Shown: one piece after another, positions 42,956 through 54,634 of the stretch
Position numbering within the stretch: the stretch's first letter is position 1
Layout: the number at the start of each line of letters is the position of its first letter
Assembly (NCBI RefSeq): GCF_002088235.1
Contig: NZ_AQQV01000002.1
Coordinates: 186,001-250,000, forward strand
Length of the DNA: 64,000 nt
Direction of reading: 5' to 3'
Source of the DNA: Oceanococcus atlanticus
GTDB lineage: Bacteria; Pseudomonadota; Gammaproteobacteria; Nevskiales; Oceanococcaceae
Position numbers and translations under genes: made by a program
The notes under the pieces: model-generated
Databases searched by the model: none
What the model saw: the letters and a program-made list of their open reading frames with translations, nothing else
What the model was told of the DNA's origin: nothing

Positions 42956-44662
42956 CTAGGCCACCTGCCCGCGCACGATCAGCTGAACGCTGGGCGGATC
43001 GAAGTAGTCGTTGATGTCGAGCTGATAAACCAGCCTGATCTGTTGCGCCTGCACACGTTCGTCGACCCCGAAGGCGATCGCATCCCAGGTCTGCGTTGCA
43101 CCGGGCAGCCCAAGCCTCAGTTTGAGATGACCGCTGCCGACCACGCGCTGCCTGCGCACCTCAAACACGTTGTCGAACAGCGGATCCTCGAATCCCTGCC
43201 CCCATGGCCCGGCCTGTCGCAGCGCCGTCACCGTATCCAGGCTCAGGGTGGCCGCATCCAGCTCGCCATCGCTGAGCCACACCGCCTCGAGCAAAGCGCG
43301 ATCAATGGTCTCATCACACACCGCAACAAAGGCCTGCGAGAACACCTCGAGATCCGCTTTGCGAATGCTCAGACCAGCTGCCATGGCATGGCCACCAAAC
43401 TTGTCGATCAGGCCCGGATGGCGGGCATCCAGCAAGGCCAGCGCATCGCGCAGATGAAAGCCACTGATCGAGCGTCCGGAACCCTTGAGCATGCCCTCGG
43501 CGGCATCGGCAAATGCAATGACCGGGCGATGGAAACGTTCCTTCACCTGTGAAGCGATCAGCCCCACCACCCCTTCGTGCCAGCCCGCATCGTGCAGACA
43601 CAGGGCCACCGCATCGCTGTCTTCAACTTCAACACGTGCGATGGCGTCGTCCTGCATTTCGGTCTGCATCGCGCGGCGTTGCTGATTGATCTGATCCAGC
43701 CCCTGCGCCAACGGTCGCGCCTGTGTCAGGGATGGTGCCAGCAGACAGGCAATGCCCTGATCCATATGATCCAGGCGCCCAGCCGCATTGATCCGCGGCC
43801 CCAGGGCAAAGCCCAGGTCACTGGCCTGCAACTCTGCGGCCTTGCGCCCGGAAACTTCTATCAGCGCGGCCAGCCCAGGGCGTGCACAGCCTGCCCGCAT
43901 ACGCAGCAGGCCCTGCTCTACCAGACGCCGGTTGTTGCCATCCAGCGCAACCAGATCAGCCACCGTACCCAGCGCAACCAGATCGAGATGAGCGGCCAGA
44001 TTCGGCGCTTGAAGCCCGCGCTGTGTGAAGTAGTCACGCGCCTGCAGCTCGTGGCGCAATGCAGCCAGCACATAGAACATCACGCCGACGCCGGCGAGCG
44101 CCTTGGAGGCAAAGCCATCCCCGGGCTGGTTCGGATTAACGATGGCGGTCGCCGCCGGCAGGGTGTCGCCAGGTAAATGATGGTCCGTCACCACCACCGC
44201 AACCCCGGCCTCACGCAGGCGCGCCACCCCGGCGACACTGCTGATACCGTTGTCCACGGTCACGACCACATCGGGCGTGCGCGACAAAGCCAGCTCCGCC
44301 AGGGCCGGCGACAGCCCGTAACCCAGCTTGATGCGATCCGGGACCAGATAGTCCACCGCCTGCGCCCCCATCTCACGTAGCGCCGAGACGGCCAGGGCCA
44401 CGCCGGTTGCGCCATCGGCGTCGTAGTCACCAACGATGAGGATGCGTTGCTGCGCCGCCAGCGCATCAGCCAGACAGGCCGCCGCGGCATCGATACCTTT
44501 CAGTTCGCGCCAGGACAGCAGCCCCGCCAGCCCCAGATCACGTTCGCGTTCGACCAGGCCACGGTGACTAAGAACCCGCTGCAACACCGGATGAGCCACC
44601 CCGTCCAGGGGCGGCGCCTTGGGACTGCGCCGGCTCAGCGCACGGCTGGCCAGTGTCGTCAT
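42956..44662 (-). CDS. recJ: Single-stranded-DNA exonuclease RecJ
   Basis: RecJ digests single-stranded DNA 5' to 3' in recombination and mismatch repair. The 568-residue protein has the DHH-family motifs GDYDADGATGVALAV, VVTDHHLPG and NPNQPGDGF, and the DHHA1 part GGHAMAAGLSI, followed by an OB-like C-terminal domain. Its stop faces the MerR gene across two bases. Confidence 0.95.
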   Translation of the reverse strand: MTTLASRALSRRSPKAPPLDGVAHPVLQRVLSHRGLVERERDLGLAGLLSWRELKGIDAAAACLADALAAQQRILIVGDYDADGATGVALAVSALREMGAQAVDYLVPDRIKLGYGLSPALAELALSRTPDVVVTVDNGISSVAGVARLREAGVAVVVTDHHLPGDTLPAATAIVNPNQPGDGFASKALAGVGVMFYVLAALRHELQARDYFTQRGLQAPNLAAHLDLVALGTVADLVALDGNNRRLVEQGLLRMRAGCARPGLAALIEVSGRKAAELQASDLGFALGPRINAAGRLDHMDQGIACLLAPSLTQARPLAQGLDQINQQRRAMQTEMQDDAIARVEVEDSDAVALCLHDAGWHEGVVGLIASQVKERFHRPVIAFADAAEGMLKGSGRSISGFHLRDALALLDARHPGLIDKFGGHAMAAGLSIRKADLEVFSQAFVAVCDETIDRALLEAVWLSDGELDAATLSLDTVTALRQAGPWGQGFEDPLFDNVFEVRRQRVVGSGHLKLRLGLPGATQTWDAIAFGVDERVQAQQIRLVYQLDINDYFDPPSVQLIVRGQVA

Positions 44663-44671
44663 GAGCGGCGA

Positions 44672-45811
44672 CTAAAGCCCTTTAACCAGCGCGTCTTCGA
44701 CCGCCTGACGAGTGGCGTCAACGGTGACCGGCTCGGCTGTGGCCTGCTTGATCGCGATATCCGGATCTTTCAGACCGTGCCCGGTCAGCGTGCACACCAC
44801 GCGACTGCCCGGCTTGATCTTGCCGCTGGCGATATCGCGCAGCGCACCGGCCAGAGAACTGGCCGAAGCCGGCTCACAGAACACACCTTCGCGCTCGGCA
44901 AGCAGTTTCTGTGCGGCCAGTATTTCGTCATCTTCAATAGCGTCGAAATGCCCATTGGATTCGCGCACGGCGGTCTCGGCATGAGCCCAGCTTTGCGGGT
45001 TGCCAATCCGGATCGCGGTGGCCACGGTTTCCGGATTCTTGACCGGCGCACCAGCCAAAAACGGCGCCGCGCCTGCAGCCTGAAAACCGCACATGACCGG
45101 CAGCTTGTCGGTCACCGCTTCACGCAGGTAGCTGAAGCTGTCCGGCGCGATCGGGGTTTCACCGGCACGCGGCGTCGCCATTTCGCGGTAGCCCATCCAG
45201 TAGGCCGAAATGTTGCCCGCATTGCCGACCGGCAGGCAGTGGTAGTCGGGCGCATCGCCAAGCGCTTCAACAATCTCGAAGGAGGCGGTTTTCTGACCCT
45301 GCAGGCGGTACGGATTGACCGAGTTGACCACCGTCACCGGCAAAGTCTCGGCAACGTCCTTGACCAGCTGCATGCCGTCATCGAAGTTGCCGCGAATCTG
45401 TATCACCGAACAGCCATGAATCGCCGTCTGGGAAAACTTGCCCATGGCGATCTTGCCCTCAGGAATGAGCACAAAAGCGGTCATGCCAGCGCGGGCGGCA
45501 TAGGCCGCAGCGGCGGCCGATGTGTTCCCGGTTGAGGCGCAGATGATGGCTTTGCTGCCTTCGGCATGGGCCTGGGTCACCGCCACCGTCATACCGCGGT
45601 CCTTGAATGAACCGGTCGGATTGAGACCTTCGTATTTGACGTAGATCTCGCCGCTGAAGCCGACATCGCCGGGGATGTTGCGCAGCTTGATCAGCGGCGT
45701 GGCGCCCTCCCCCAGGCTGATGGCTTCGGCACCAGGGGCCAGCGGCAGGCGCGCGCGATAGCGGTCAACCAGACCGGTGTAGAGGGATGTTCCGTTCATG
45801 ACTCTGTTCAT
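44672..45811 (-). CDS. thrC: Threonine synthase
   Basis: Converts O-phosphohomoserine to threonine using pyridoxal phosphate. The cofactor Lys is in TGSFKDRGMTVAV and the phosphate-binding loop in VGNAGNISAYWMGY. ATG 45811 overlaps the hom stop as ATGA and yields 379 residues. It belongs to the shorter, fold-type II threonine synthases also used by Bacillus and many proteobacteria. Confidence 0.95.
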   Translation of the reverse strand: MNRVMNGTSLYTGLVDRYRARLPLAPGAEAISLGEGATPLIKLRNIPGDVGFSGEIYVKYEGLNPTGSFKDRGMTVAVTQAHAEGSKAIICASTGNTSAAAAAYAARAGMTAFVLIPEGKIAMGKFSQTAIHGCSVIQIRGNFDDGMQLVKDVAETLPVTVVNSVNPYRLQGQKTASFEIVEALGDAPDYHCLPVGNAGNISAYWMGYREMATPRAGETPIAPDSFSYLREAVTDKLPVMCGFQAAGAAPFLAGAPVKNPETVATAIRIGNPQSWAHAETAVRESNGHFDAIEDDEILAAQKLLAEREGVFCEPASASSLAGALRDIASGKIKPGSRVVCTLTGHGLKDPDIAIKQATAEPVTVDATRQAVEDALVKGL

Positions 45812-47082
45812 TCGCTCAAATGCTCCAGGCGCATCTGCACGATGCCGCCGTGTACGGCGTCGCACGCCGCCAGTTCGTCCATGGCCTGCGTGATTGCGCC
45901 GGTGCTGACCTCGTGGGTGATCAGAACGACCTCGGCCTGCCCTTCGGAGGACTCCTTCTGCACCATCGCTTCGATGCTGATATCCAGGCCTGCGAGGATG
46001 CCACTGATGGTTTTCATCACGCCCGACTGATCGGTCACCCGCATCCGCAGATAATGCGCGCTGACCACCGCCGACTGCGGCACGAAGCTGACTTCCTGGG
46101 CCATGGCCGGTGGCGCAATGGCATGCCCGAGCGCCACGTCGACGATATCCGCAACCACCGCCGATGCGGTGGCCAAAGCCCCCGCGCCCGGACCATAGAA
46201 GCCGGCAGTGCCGACCGCGTTGCCGCTGATCGATACACCGTTCATGACGCCATCAACCTTGGCCACGAACGCGTTCTTCGGAACCAGGGTCGGCTCGACC
46301 CGCAGCTCAACACCGGCTTCGCTGCGCCGGGCCACCGCCAGATGCTTGATACGATAGCCCAGCTCACGGGCAAAGCTGATGTCCTCGGCGCTGACCTTGC
46401 CCACGCCAATGGTGTGCAGCTGATCGGTGGCCAAAGGAATATCAAAGGCCAGCGTGGCCAGAATCGCCAGTTTGTGCCCGGCATCGATGCCTTCGACGTC
46501 GAAGGTCGGATCGGCCTCGGCATAGCCCTTGGCCTGGGCTTCGGCCAGCACCTCGGCGAAGTCGGCACCATCCGCTTCCATGCGGCTGAGAATGAAGTTG
46601 GTCGTCCCGTTGATGATGCCGGCGATCTGGTCAATGCGGTTGCCGACCAGACCTTCTCGCAGTGCTTTGATGATCGGGATACCGCCCGCCACGGCCGCTT
46701 CAAAGGCCACGACCTGACCGTGCGCCTGGGCGCACTCGAAAATTTCCTTGCCGTGCTCGGCAATCAAGGCCTTGTTGGCGGTGACCACCGACTTGCCGTT
46801 GGCCAGCGCCGCCAGCACCAGTTCGCGGGCGCGACCGATACCGCCCATCAACTCGACCACCACGTCGATGCGCGGATCTGCCACCAACGCATCGGCGTCG
46901 CTGTCCAGCTCGATACCGCTCAGATCGCAGTCTCGCGGCAGCGCCGGATCGCGCACGGCCGCGCGCACGATCTCGATCGGACGCCCGGCCCGGCTGGTGA
47001 TGTCGTCGGTGTTCTCACGCAGCACCTTGACCGTGCCTGCGCCCACAGTTCCCAGGCCCAGCAGGCCGATTTTCAAACTCAT
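45808..47082 (-). CDS. hom: Homoserine dehydrogenase
   Basis: Reduces aspartate semialdehyde to homoserine. It is a monofunctional 424-residue form with NAD(P)-binding GLLGLGTVGAGTVKVL, catalytic-domain GIINGTTNFILSRM, and a C-terminal ACT domain (LRMRVTDQSGVMKTISGIL) that normally binds threonine for feedback inhibition. It overlaps thrC by four bases and follows the aminotransferase by eight. Confidence 0.96.
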   Translation of the reverse strand: MSLKIGLLGLGTVGAGTVKVLRENTDDITSRAGRPIEIVRAAVRDPALPRDCDLSGIELDSDADALVADPRIDVVVELMGGIGRARELVLAALANGKSVVTANKALIAEHGKEIFECAQAHGQVVAFEAAVAGGIPIIKALREGLVGNRIDQIAGIINGTTNFILSRMEADGADFAEVLAEAQAKGYAEADPTFDVEGIDAGHKLAILATLAFDIPLATDQLHTIGVGKVSAEDISFARELGYRIKHLAVARRSEAGVELRVEPTLVPKNAFVAKVDGVMNGVSISGNAVGTAGFYGPGAGALATASAVVADIVDVALGHAIAPPAMAQEVSFVPQSAVVSAHYLRMRVTDQSGVMKTISGILAGLDISIEAMVQKESSEGQAEVVLITHEVSTGAITQAMDELAACDAVHGGIVQMRLEHLSE

Positions 47083-47090
47083 GGAATTCC

Positions 47091-48272
47091 TTATCCCGCT
47101 TTTTCCATCATCCGCCGCATGCCCCGCAGAGCCTGCCGCGTGCGGTGTTCGTTCTCGATCAGGGCGATACGCACGTAATCGTCCCCATGGTGACCAAAGC
47201 CCACGCCCGGCGACACCGCCACCTTGGCCTCAGCCAGCAGGCGCTTGGAAAATTCCAGCGAACCCTCGGCCTTGAACGGCTCCGGAATCGGCGCCCACAC
47301 GAACATCGTGGCCTTGGGCTTGTTGACCTGCCAGCCCATTGCGTTCATGCCGTCACACAGCACATCGCGACGCTTCTCGTACATGTTGCAGATCTCGGTC
47401 ACGCATTCCTGCGGGCCGTTCAGCGCTGCAATCGACGCGACCTGGATCGGCGTAAAGGTGCCGTAATCCAGATACGACTTGATCCGCCCCAGCGCGGCGA
47501 TGATGGTCGGATTGCCACACATGAAGCCGACACGCCAGCCGGGCATGTTGTAAGTCTTGGACAACGAGTAGGACTCGACGGCAACGTCCTTGGCGCCTGG
47601 CACCTGCAGTATCGACGGTGCCTTGTAGCCATCGAAGCACAACTCGGCATAGGCCAGATCCTGAACGATCCAAAGGCCGTATTCCTTGGCCACTTCCACC
47701 ACCCGCTCGAAGAAGGCCAGATCAACGCAATCGGCGGTCGGATTGGAGGGGAAGTTGAGCAGCATCATCTTCGGCGCCGGCCATGATTCGCGAATCGCGT
47801 TTTCCAGCTCGTGGAAGAAATCGCCGCCCGGCACCATCTTGACGTGGCGCACATCGGCACCGGCAATGACCACTCCATAGGGGTGGATCGGGTAAGCCGG
47901 ATTGGGTACCAGCACCACATCGCCAGGACCCAATGTCGCCAGCGCCAGATGCGCCAGACCTTCCTTGGAGCCGATGGTGACGATGGCTTCGGATTCGGGG
48001 TCCAGATCCACATCGTACTTGCGCTTGTACCAGTCACAGATGGCTTTGCGCAGACGCGGAATGCCGCGGCTTACCGAGTATCGATGGGTGTCACCGCGCT
48101 GGGCCGTTTCAACCAGCTTGTCGACAATGTGCTGCGGCGTGGGCTGGTCCGGATTGCCCATACTCATATCGACAATATCCTCGCCACGCGCTCGCGCCGC
48201 CTTCTTCAGATCGCCGACGACGTTGAAGGTATAAGGCGGGAGACGCTCGATGCGTTGGAATTTGTCTTGCAT
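47091..48272 (-). CDS. alaC: Class I aminotransferase, AlaC-type alanine transaminase
   Basis: A 393-residue pyridoxal-phosphate enzyme with [21 protein letters not shown] (cofactor Lys) and the [12 protein letters not shown] loop, matching AlaC (YfdZ), which forms alanine from pyruvate and glutamate. Location directly upstream of hom-thrC is common in gammaproteobacteria and suggests shared control of aspartate-family and alanine synthesis. Confidence 0.88.
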   Translation of the reverse strand: MQDKFQRIERLPPYTFNVVGDLKKAARARGEDIVDMSMGNPDQPTPQHIVDKLVETAQRGDTHRYSVSRGIPRLRKAICDWYKRKYDVDLDPESEAIVTIGSKEGLAHLALATLGPGDVVLVPNPAYPIHPYGVVIAGADVRHVKMVPGGDFFHELENAIRESWPAPKMMLLNFPSNPTADCVDLAFFERVVEVAKEYGLWIVQDLAYAELCFDGYKAPSILQVPGAKDVAVESYSLSKTYNMPGWRVGFMCGNPTIIAALGRIKSYLDYGTFTPIQVASIAALNGPQECVTEICNMYEKRRDVLCDGMNAMGWQVNKPKATMFVWAPIPEPFKAEGSLEFSKRLLAEAKVAVSPGVGFGHHGDDYVRIALIENEHRTRQALRGMRRMMEKAG

Positions 48273-48388
48273 TGCAGCAATCAGTGGGCAAAGGGGCCGG
48301 ATTTTATCTTGCAGCGGCGCTCGCGGCTAGGGCCGGGGCGAGTTGCAAAGACAAGAACGCCCCGAATGTTGAGATTGGGGTGCTCGCG

Positions 48389-49174
48389 CTAGGGCAGCAG
48401 TGGCTCAGGATCGACCGGCTGACCCAGGCGACGAATCTCGAAATGCACCAGCGGCCGGTTCTGCGGCCCCAGGCCCATGGTCGCAATGGCCTGCCCCGCC
48501 TTGATCTGCTGTCCCTCTTGCACCAGCAGCTTGGCATTGTGGCCGTAAGCGGTCAGATAGTCTTCGCCGTGCTTGATGATGACCAGCTCACCATAGCCCT
48601 TGAGAGCGCCACCGGCATACACCACCTTGCCATCGGCCGCCGCAGCGATGGTCTCACCCGCCTTGCCACCGATATCGATGCCCTTGCGCCCCTGTGCCGG
48701 CGCAAAGCGGGCCAGCAGCGGACCACGCACCGGCCATTGCCAGCGCTTTGGTCCCACCACCGGCGCGCTGGCCGGACGCGGCGTGGCACGCGGCTGCGCC
48801 GGTGCGGCCGGACGTGGGGTGCTGGGTCGCGCCACCGGTTCGGCCGGCGGACGACGCGAAGACACAACGCCGCTGTTGCTGGGCACATGCGGACGCCGCA
48901 ACTCGCCCGGCAGCGGCGGGTCAAGACGCAGAATCTGTCCGGGCTGTAAGGTGCCGTCGCGGCCGATGCCGTTCCACCAGGCCAGATCACGGTGGTCAAG
49001 CTGATGCTGAAAGGCGACTCGGTAGAGCGTATCGCCGGGCTTCACGGTGTAGCTCAGGTCACGCTCTTCCCAGCGCACCCAGCTGCTTGAACAGGCCGTC
49101 AGCACGACGGTGCACAGCGCTACCAGTAACGGTAGGCAAGCAGGCCAAGCACGAGTATGGCGAGGGTGCTCCAC
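48389..49174 (-). CDS. nlpD: NlpD-type LysM/LytM lipoprotein, amidase activator
   Basis: A lipoprotein (LTACSSS lipobox) with a LysM domain (YTVKPGDTLYRVAF) that binds peptidoglycan, a Pro/Arg-rich linker, and a C-terminal LytM domain (RKGIDIGGKAGETI, YGHNAKLL, HFEIRRLGQPVDP). The zinc ligands of active LytM peptidases are incomplete, as in E. coli NlpD, which activates AmiC rather than cutting. GTG 49174 is the only start that leaves a normal signal sequence; it overlaps the yqaA 3' end by 55 bases. rpoS does not follow. Confidence 0.88.
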   Translation of the reverse strand: MEHPRHTRAWPACLPLLVALCTVVLTACSSSWVRWEERDLSYTVKPGDTLYRVAFQHQLDHRDLAWWNGIGRDGTLQPGQILRLDPPLPGELRRPHVPSNSGVVSSRRPPAEPVARPSTPRPAAPAQPRATPRPASAPVVGPKRWQWPVRGPLLARFAPAQGRKGIDIGGKAGETIAAAADGKVVYAGGALKGYGELVIIKHGEDYLTAYGHNAKLLVQEGQQIKAGQAIATMGLGPQNRPLVHFEIRRLGQPVDPEPLLP

Positions 49175-49695
49175 GCGATCTGGTCCATGTAGCGCTTCAG
49201 GTGAGGCTCTATCTTGGGGCCACCCCAGCGCACGAGCAAGGCGACCAGAAAAAAGCGACCGCCGCGCCCGACCAAACTGGCGGCGACAAACAGCGGCAGA
49301 AACATGCCGCCAGCACCGGCAGCGATGGTGAAAACCTTGTATGGAATGGGCGTGAATCCGGCCAGAAAAACCGCCCAAAAACCCCATTGCTCGAACCAGA
49401 GGCGCGCGGTTTCGTAGGCTGGCAGATACCCCATGTCGATGATCAGCGGCATCGCGGCATCCAGCAACCACAAGCCTATGAAGAACCCGATCACACCGCC
49501 GATCACCGATGCCACGGTGGTCAGCAATGCCAGTGGCAAGGCTCGCTCCGGTCGCGCCATCACCATCGGCGCCAGCATCACGTCGACCGGGATGGGAAAG
49601 AACGATGATTCGGCCACCGACAATCCGGCCAGCCAGGCCGGGGCGCGGCGGTGCGCGGACAGGCGCAGCACCCAGTCATAAAGTTTCAGCCACAT
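49120..49695 (-). CDS. yqaA: DedA-related membrane protein YqaA
   Basis: A 191-residue inner-membrane protein of the SNARE-associated/DedA (VTT) superfamily: ESSFFPIPVDVMLAPM, GGVIGFFIGLWL and AGFTPIPYKVFTIAAG. DedA proteins are thought to move lipid carriers across the membrane. It lies between pcm and nlpD, and nlpD starts inside its 3' end. Confidence 0.88.
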   Translation of the reverse strand: MWLKLYDWVLRLSAHRRAPAWLAGLSVAESSFFPIPVDVMLAPMVMARPERALPLALLTTVASVIGGVIGFFIGLWLLDAAMPLIIDMGYLPAYETARLWFEQWGFWAVFLAGFTPIPYKVFTIAAGAGGMFLPLFVAASLVGRGGRFFLVALLVRWGGPKIEPHLKRYMDQIAWSTLAILVLGLLAYRYW

Positions 49696-49717
49696 GCGTT
49701 TTCGGGTCCCGCCAGGG

Positions 49718-50389
49718 TCAGTCGATTTTTTCCGCCAGCATGGGCACGAAACTGACTCCGGCGAGAATCTCGCGGCTCAGTCCGCCATCCGGCTTGAGAG
49801 TGAAACGGCACAGCTGCTGGCCATCCTGCGCACCAACCGGAATAACCAGCCGTCCACCCGGCGCCAGCTGAGTGAGCAAAGCCTCCGGCACCTGTGCGGC
49901 TGCAGCAGTGACGATGATGCCATCAAACGGGGCCTGCTGGGCCCAGCCTTCATGACCATCGCCATGGTTGAGGTAAACCCGCATGTAATTGAGGCCGCGC
50001 AGGCGGCGCTCGGCCGATTGATTCAAGGCCCGAATGCGTTCGACGGAGTAGACCCTGTCGACCAACTCGGCCAGCACTGCGGTCTGATAGCCGCAACCGG
50101 TCCCAACCTCAAGCACGTGACGCGCCTCGCGCCCCTCAAGCAGGGCCTGAGTCATCAATGCGACTACAAAGGGCTGCGATATGGTCTGCCCGCGACCAAT
50201 CGGCAGGGCGGTGTCTTCGTAGGATTTGCGCAAGTCCCAGGCGGCATCGACAAATTCATGCCGCGGCACCCGCCCCATGGCTTCCAGAACACGCTCGTCG
50301 TGGATGCCTTTGGCCGCCAGACGCTCAATCAACTTGGCGCGATAAAACTCCGGGGTCAGACCCCGGCGCTTGCCGCCCTGCCCGATCAC
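49718..50389 (-). CDS. pcm: Protein-L-isoaspartate O-methyltransferase
   Basis: Repairs isoaspartyl residues in aged proteins using S-adenosylmethionine. The 223-residue protein has [17 protein letters not shown] (substrate Ser/Thr) and the SAM-binding [17 protein letters not shown]. The GTG start overlaps the surE stop (GTGA). surE-pcm is a conserved pair. Confidence 0.95.
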   Translation of the reverse strand: MIGQGGKRRGLTPEFYRAKLIERLAAKGIHDERVLEAMGRVPRHEFVDAAWDLRKSYEDTALPIGRGQTISQPFVVALMTQALLEGREARHVLEVGTGCGYQTAVLAELVDRVYSVERIRALNQSAERRLRGLNYMRVYLNHGDGHEGWAQQAPFDGIIVTAAAAQVPEALLTQLAPGGRLVIPVGAQDGQQLCRFTLKPDGGLSREILAGVSFVPMLAEKID

Positions 50390-51132
50390 AGATCCGGGAC
50401 CCAGCCCTTGAGACCATCCAGCGCACTGTGGTTGGTCAGATCGATCTGCAGCGGGGTCAAGGCCACCTTGTTCTGATTGATCGCGTGGAAATCGGTGCCG
50501 GGCCCGGCATCCTCTTCACCACCGGCCGGGCCAATCCAGTAGATCGGTCGGCCGCGCGGATCTTTGTCGCGGACCACGTCCTCGGCAATATGGCGATAGC
50601 CCAGCCGAGTCACCTCGATGCCCTGCAGCTGCTCATACGGCACGTCGGGCACGTTGATGTTCAGAATGCTGCTGGGTGGCAGGGGGTGTGAAGGCAGATC
50701 CTGCAACAGGCGCACCACCACCTGCGCCGCCGCATCGTAGTGCTGCGGCTGGTACCCGACATTTGACACGGCAATGGCTGGCAGGCCCATGAAGCGCCCC
50801 TCCATCGCCGCCGCCACCGTGCCCGAATACAGCGTGTCATCACCCAAGTTGGCGCCGGCGTTGATGCCGGACACCACGATGTCAGGGCGATGATCAAGCA
50901 GCCCGGTAATCGCCAGGTGCACGCAGTCCGTCGGCGTGCCATCAACCGAATACCAGCCAGGCTGCATCTCGTTGATCCGCAGCGGCCGACCCAGAGTCAG
51001 AGAATTGCTGGCACCACTGCGATTTCGATCCGGCGCCACCACGGTGAGCTGCCCGAGCGATTCCAGGGCGCGTGCCAGTGCACGCAATCCCGGCGCGTGT
51101 ATGCCATCATCATTGGAGAGAAGTATGCGCAT
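50386..51132 (-). CDS. surE: 5'/3'-nucleotidase SurE
   Basis: A survival protein that removes phosphate from nucleoside monophosphates and short polyphosphate. [19 protein letters not shown] holds the metal-binding Asp pair; further motifs are [24 protein letters not shown] and [12 protein letters not shown]. 248 residues is typical. It is divergent from the smr gene with 63 bases between them. Confidence 0.96.
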   Translation of the reverse strand: MRILLSNDDGIHAPGLRALARALESLGQLTVVAPDRNRSGASNSLTLGRPLRINEMQPGWYSVDGTPTDCVHLAITGLLDHRPDIVVSGINAGANLGDDTLYSGTVAAAMEGRFMGLPAIAVSNVGYQPQHYDAAAQVVVRLLQDLPSHPLPPSSILNINVPDVPYEQLQGIEVTRLGYRHIAEDVVRDKDPRGRPIYWIGPAGGEEDAGPGTDFHAINQNKVALTPLQIDLTNHSALDGLKGWVPDL

Positions 51133-51195
51133 AAGCGGCGCGAATATTATCAGTTGAACGCAGCCACGCCCAACGAGGCGCGGGAGAAAGGCAGG

Positions 51196-51762
51196 ATGAT
51201 GCCGCACGACGGATTTGGCCAAGACGATGATGACGGCGATGAGCTGTCTGCGTGGCGCGCCGAACTGGCGCGGGTCAAACCGCTGGATGCACGCCAGCGC
51301 GCGCCGCTCCCACTGCCGCCCGACCTGACCCAGGGGCAACACGAGCGGCGCCAGCGCGAGCACGCCGAGATCATGCAGGAAGCCATGCTCGGGCCGTTTG
51401 ATGCGGAAGATTTCAATACCGGCGATGAGCAGGAATTTCGTCGCGGCAGCCTGCCGCGGGCCATCTTGCGCAAGCTGCGCCGGGGGCAGTTCGCGATTCA
51501 ATCGACCCTGGACGTGCACGGATTGCGACGCGACGAGGCCCACCGTGCGACGCAGAGTTTTCTGATCACCGCGCAGCAGCGCCAATGGCGCTGCGTCAAA
51601 ATCATTCACGGCAAGGGCCTGCATTCACCGCGTGGCGTGCCGGTACTCAAGCACCGGGTCGAGATCAGCCTACGTCAGAACGACGATGTGCTGGCTTACT
51701 GTTCGGCCCCGACCTGGGCCGGCGGGCACGGCGCAACCTTGGTGCTGCTGCGCCGCGGCTAA
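51196..51762 (+). CDS. Smr-domain protein
   Basis: A 188-residue protein with a C-terminal Smr domain (about 95-185): [19 protein letters not shown] with the DxHG motif and IIHGKG. Proteobacterial stand-alone Smr proteins include SmrB, a nuclease that cuts mRNA at collided ribosomes, and SmrA. The N-terminal acidic and basic helical part is poorly conserved. AAGGCAGG lies before tandem ATGs. Confidence 0.85.
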   Translation: MMPHDGFGQDDDDGDELSAWRAELARVKPLDARQRAPLPLPPDLTQGQHERRQREHAEIMQEAMLGPFDAEDFNTGDEQEFRRGSLPRAILRKLRRGQFAIQSTLDVHGLRRDEAHRATQSFLITAQQRQWRCVKIIHGKGLHSPRGVPVLKHRVEISLRQNDDVLAYCSAPTWAGGHGATLVLLRRG

Positions 51763-51765
51763 AGC

Positions 51766-52239
51766 CTAGACGCGCTCGAGCAAAGCCACAGCCTGGGCCG
51801 CCAGGCCCTCACCACGACCGGTGTAACCGAGCTTTTCAGTGGTGGTTGCTTTCAAGTTCACCGCATCCAGCGGCACCCCGAGCAGCGCAGCAATGGTCTG
51901 ACGAATGCGATCACGGTGCGGCGACAACTTGGGGCGCTCGCTGATCAGGCACAGATCGCAATTCTCGACCCGCCAACCCGCTTCACCCACCCGCTCAAGC
52001 ACGGTCTTGAGCAGCTCCCGACTGTCGGCACCGGCGTAGCTGGAATCAGTGTCGGGAAAGTGCTGACCAATATCGCCGAGCCCCGCTGCACCGAGCAGTG
52101 CATCACACAGCGCGTGCAACAGCACGTCGCCGTCGGAATGTGCGATCACGCCTTTATCATGCGGCACACGAACACCGCCCAGGGTGACGTAATCACCCGG
52201 CCCGAAGCGGTGAACATCAAAACCCATTCCTACTCTCAT
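51766..52239 (-). CDS. ispF: 2-C-methyl-D-erythritol 2,4-cyclodiphosphate synthase
   Basis: The fifth step of the MEP isoprenoid pathway. The 157-residue protein has the metal-binding [28 protein letters not shown] and [10 protein letters not shown] motifs. Its ATG overlaps the ispD stop (ATGA). The gene converges on smr. Confidence 0.97.
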   Translation of the reverse strand: MRVGMGFDVHRFGPGDYVTLGGVRVPHDKGVIAHSDGDVLLHALCDALLGAAGLGDIGQHFPDTDSSYAGADSRELLKTVLERVGEAGWRVENCDLCLISERPKLSPHRDRIRQTIAALLGVPLDAVNLKATTTEKLGYTGRGEGLAAQAVALLERV

Positions 52240-52934
52240 GCCTGCTCCAGCAAAGCCTCGGCCAAACGCAGATCCGACGGCGTGGTGATCTTGAAATTGA
52301 GCGCATCGCCCGGCACCAGACGGGGGGCGTACCCGGCCAGCTCCATGCAGGAGGCCTCGTCGGTGATCGCAAGCCCCTGCTGCAAGGCCCGCTCCAGAGC
52401 CTGATGCAGCCGCGCGAACTCAAAGTACTGCGGAGTCTGCGCCATCCAGATGCAGCCGCGGTCAATGGTCTGAGCCACGGTGCGCGCGTCCTGGCTGCGT
52501 TTGAGCGTGTCCTGGGCCGGCACCGCCAGCAAGGCCCCATCGGCGCCGGGCGGCGTGCTCAACAGGCGCGCCAGCGCATCAGCCGGCAGCAACGCCCGCG
52601 CGGCATCATGCACCAACACGCCGCTGTCTGTGGCCGGAGGCTGCGGCAGCGCCATCAGCGCGTTAAGCGCCGCGAGCACCGAATCGGCCCGCTCAGCGCC
52701 GCCCACGCAAGTGTGCACCCGCGCATCTTCGGCATGAGCACAATCTGCCCAGTGTGTGTCGTCGGCGCTCAGCGCCAGCATGACCGCGCTGATGCGCGGC
52801 TGCGCCAGCAAACGGGCCAGACAGTGGTCCAGCACGCGCTGGCCATTGAGCATACGGTATTGCTTGGGCACATCCCCTGGAAGGCGTTGCCCTACGCCCG
52901 CGGCGGGCACGATCGCCCACAAACCCGAATTCAT
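52236..52934 (-). CDS. ispD: 2-C-methyl-D-erythritol 4-phosphate cytidylyltransferase
   Basis: Activates methylerythritol phosphate with CTP in the MEP pathway. The N-terminal nucleotide-binding [17 protein letters not shown] and [11 protein letters not shown] are diagnostic. ATG 52934 overlaps the ftsB stop (TGATG); a TTG one codon earlier is less likely. ftsB-ispD-ispF is a conserved order. Confidence 0.96.
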   Translation of the reverse strand: MNSGLWAIVPAAGVGQRLPGDVPKQYRMLNGQRVLDHCLARLLAQPRISAVMLALSADDTHWADCAHAEDARVHTCVGGAERADSVLAALNALMALPQPPATDSGVLVHDAARALLPADALARLLSTPPGADGALLAVPAQDTLKRSQDARTVAQTIDRGCIWMAQTPQYFEFARLHQALERALQQGLAITDEASCMELAGYAPRLVPGDALNFKITTPSDLRLAEALLEQA

Positions 52935-53206
52935 CAATGAACGATCAGATAAAAGGTTTCACCGGGGCGGACCATGCCAAGATCCGCCCGCGCGTGATAT
53001 TCGATGGCATCCGGGTCGGTTTCCAGCCGCTCGATTTCGGCTTCAAGCGCCTGGTTGCGCACCCGCAACTGGGTGTTGTGGGTGGCTGCGGCCTCGACCT
53101 GAGCGCTCAGATCGGCAGCGTCAAGCCAGCCGCCCGGCCCTATCCAGAGCCGGTACTGCAGGTAGATGATCCCCGCACCGATGATTACCCAGGTCGAACG
53201 CGGCAT
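52934..53206 (-). CDS. ftsB: Cell division protein FtsB
   Basis: A 90-residue bitopic membrane protein: short cytoplasmic end, membrane segment (WVIIGAGIIYLQYRLWIG), then a periplasmic coiled coil rich in Gln, Glu and Arg (about 30-65). FtsB joins FtsL and FtsQ in the division complex. Its place between eno and ispD is the standard one. Confidence 0.92.
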   Translation of the reverse strand: MPRSTWVIIGAGIIYLQYRLWIGPGGWLDAADLSAQVEAAATHNTQLRVRNQALEAEIERLETDPDAIEYHARADLGMVRPGETFYLIVH

Positions 53207-53245
53207 GGTCGCAGTTTAGCAAAAGGCCGCGATGTCGGCGTTTTT

Positions 53246-54634
<1,389 letters not shown>

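Noticed and set aside
48335-48365. CGGGGCG/CGCCCCG inverted repeat after nlpD as a terminator
   Set aside because: The 17-base loop is large and no T run follows on either strand.
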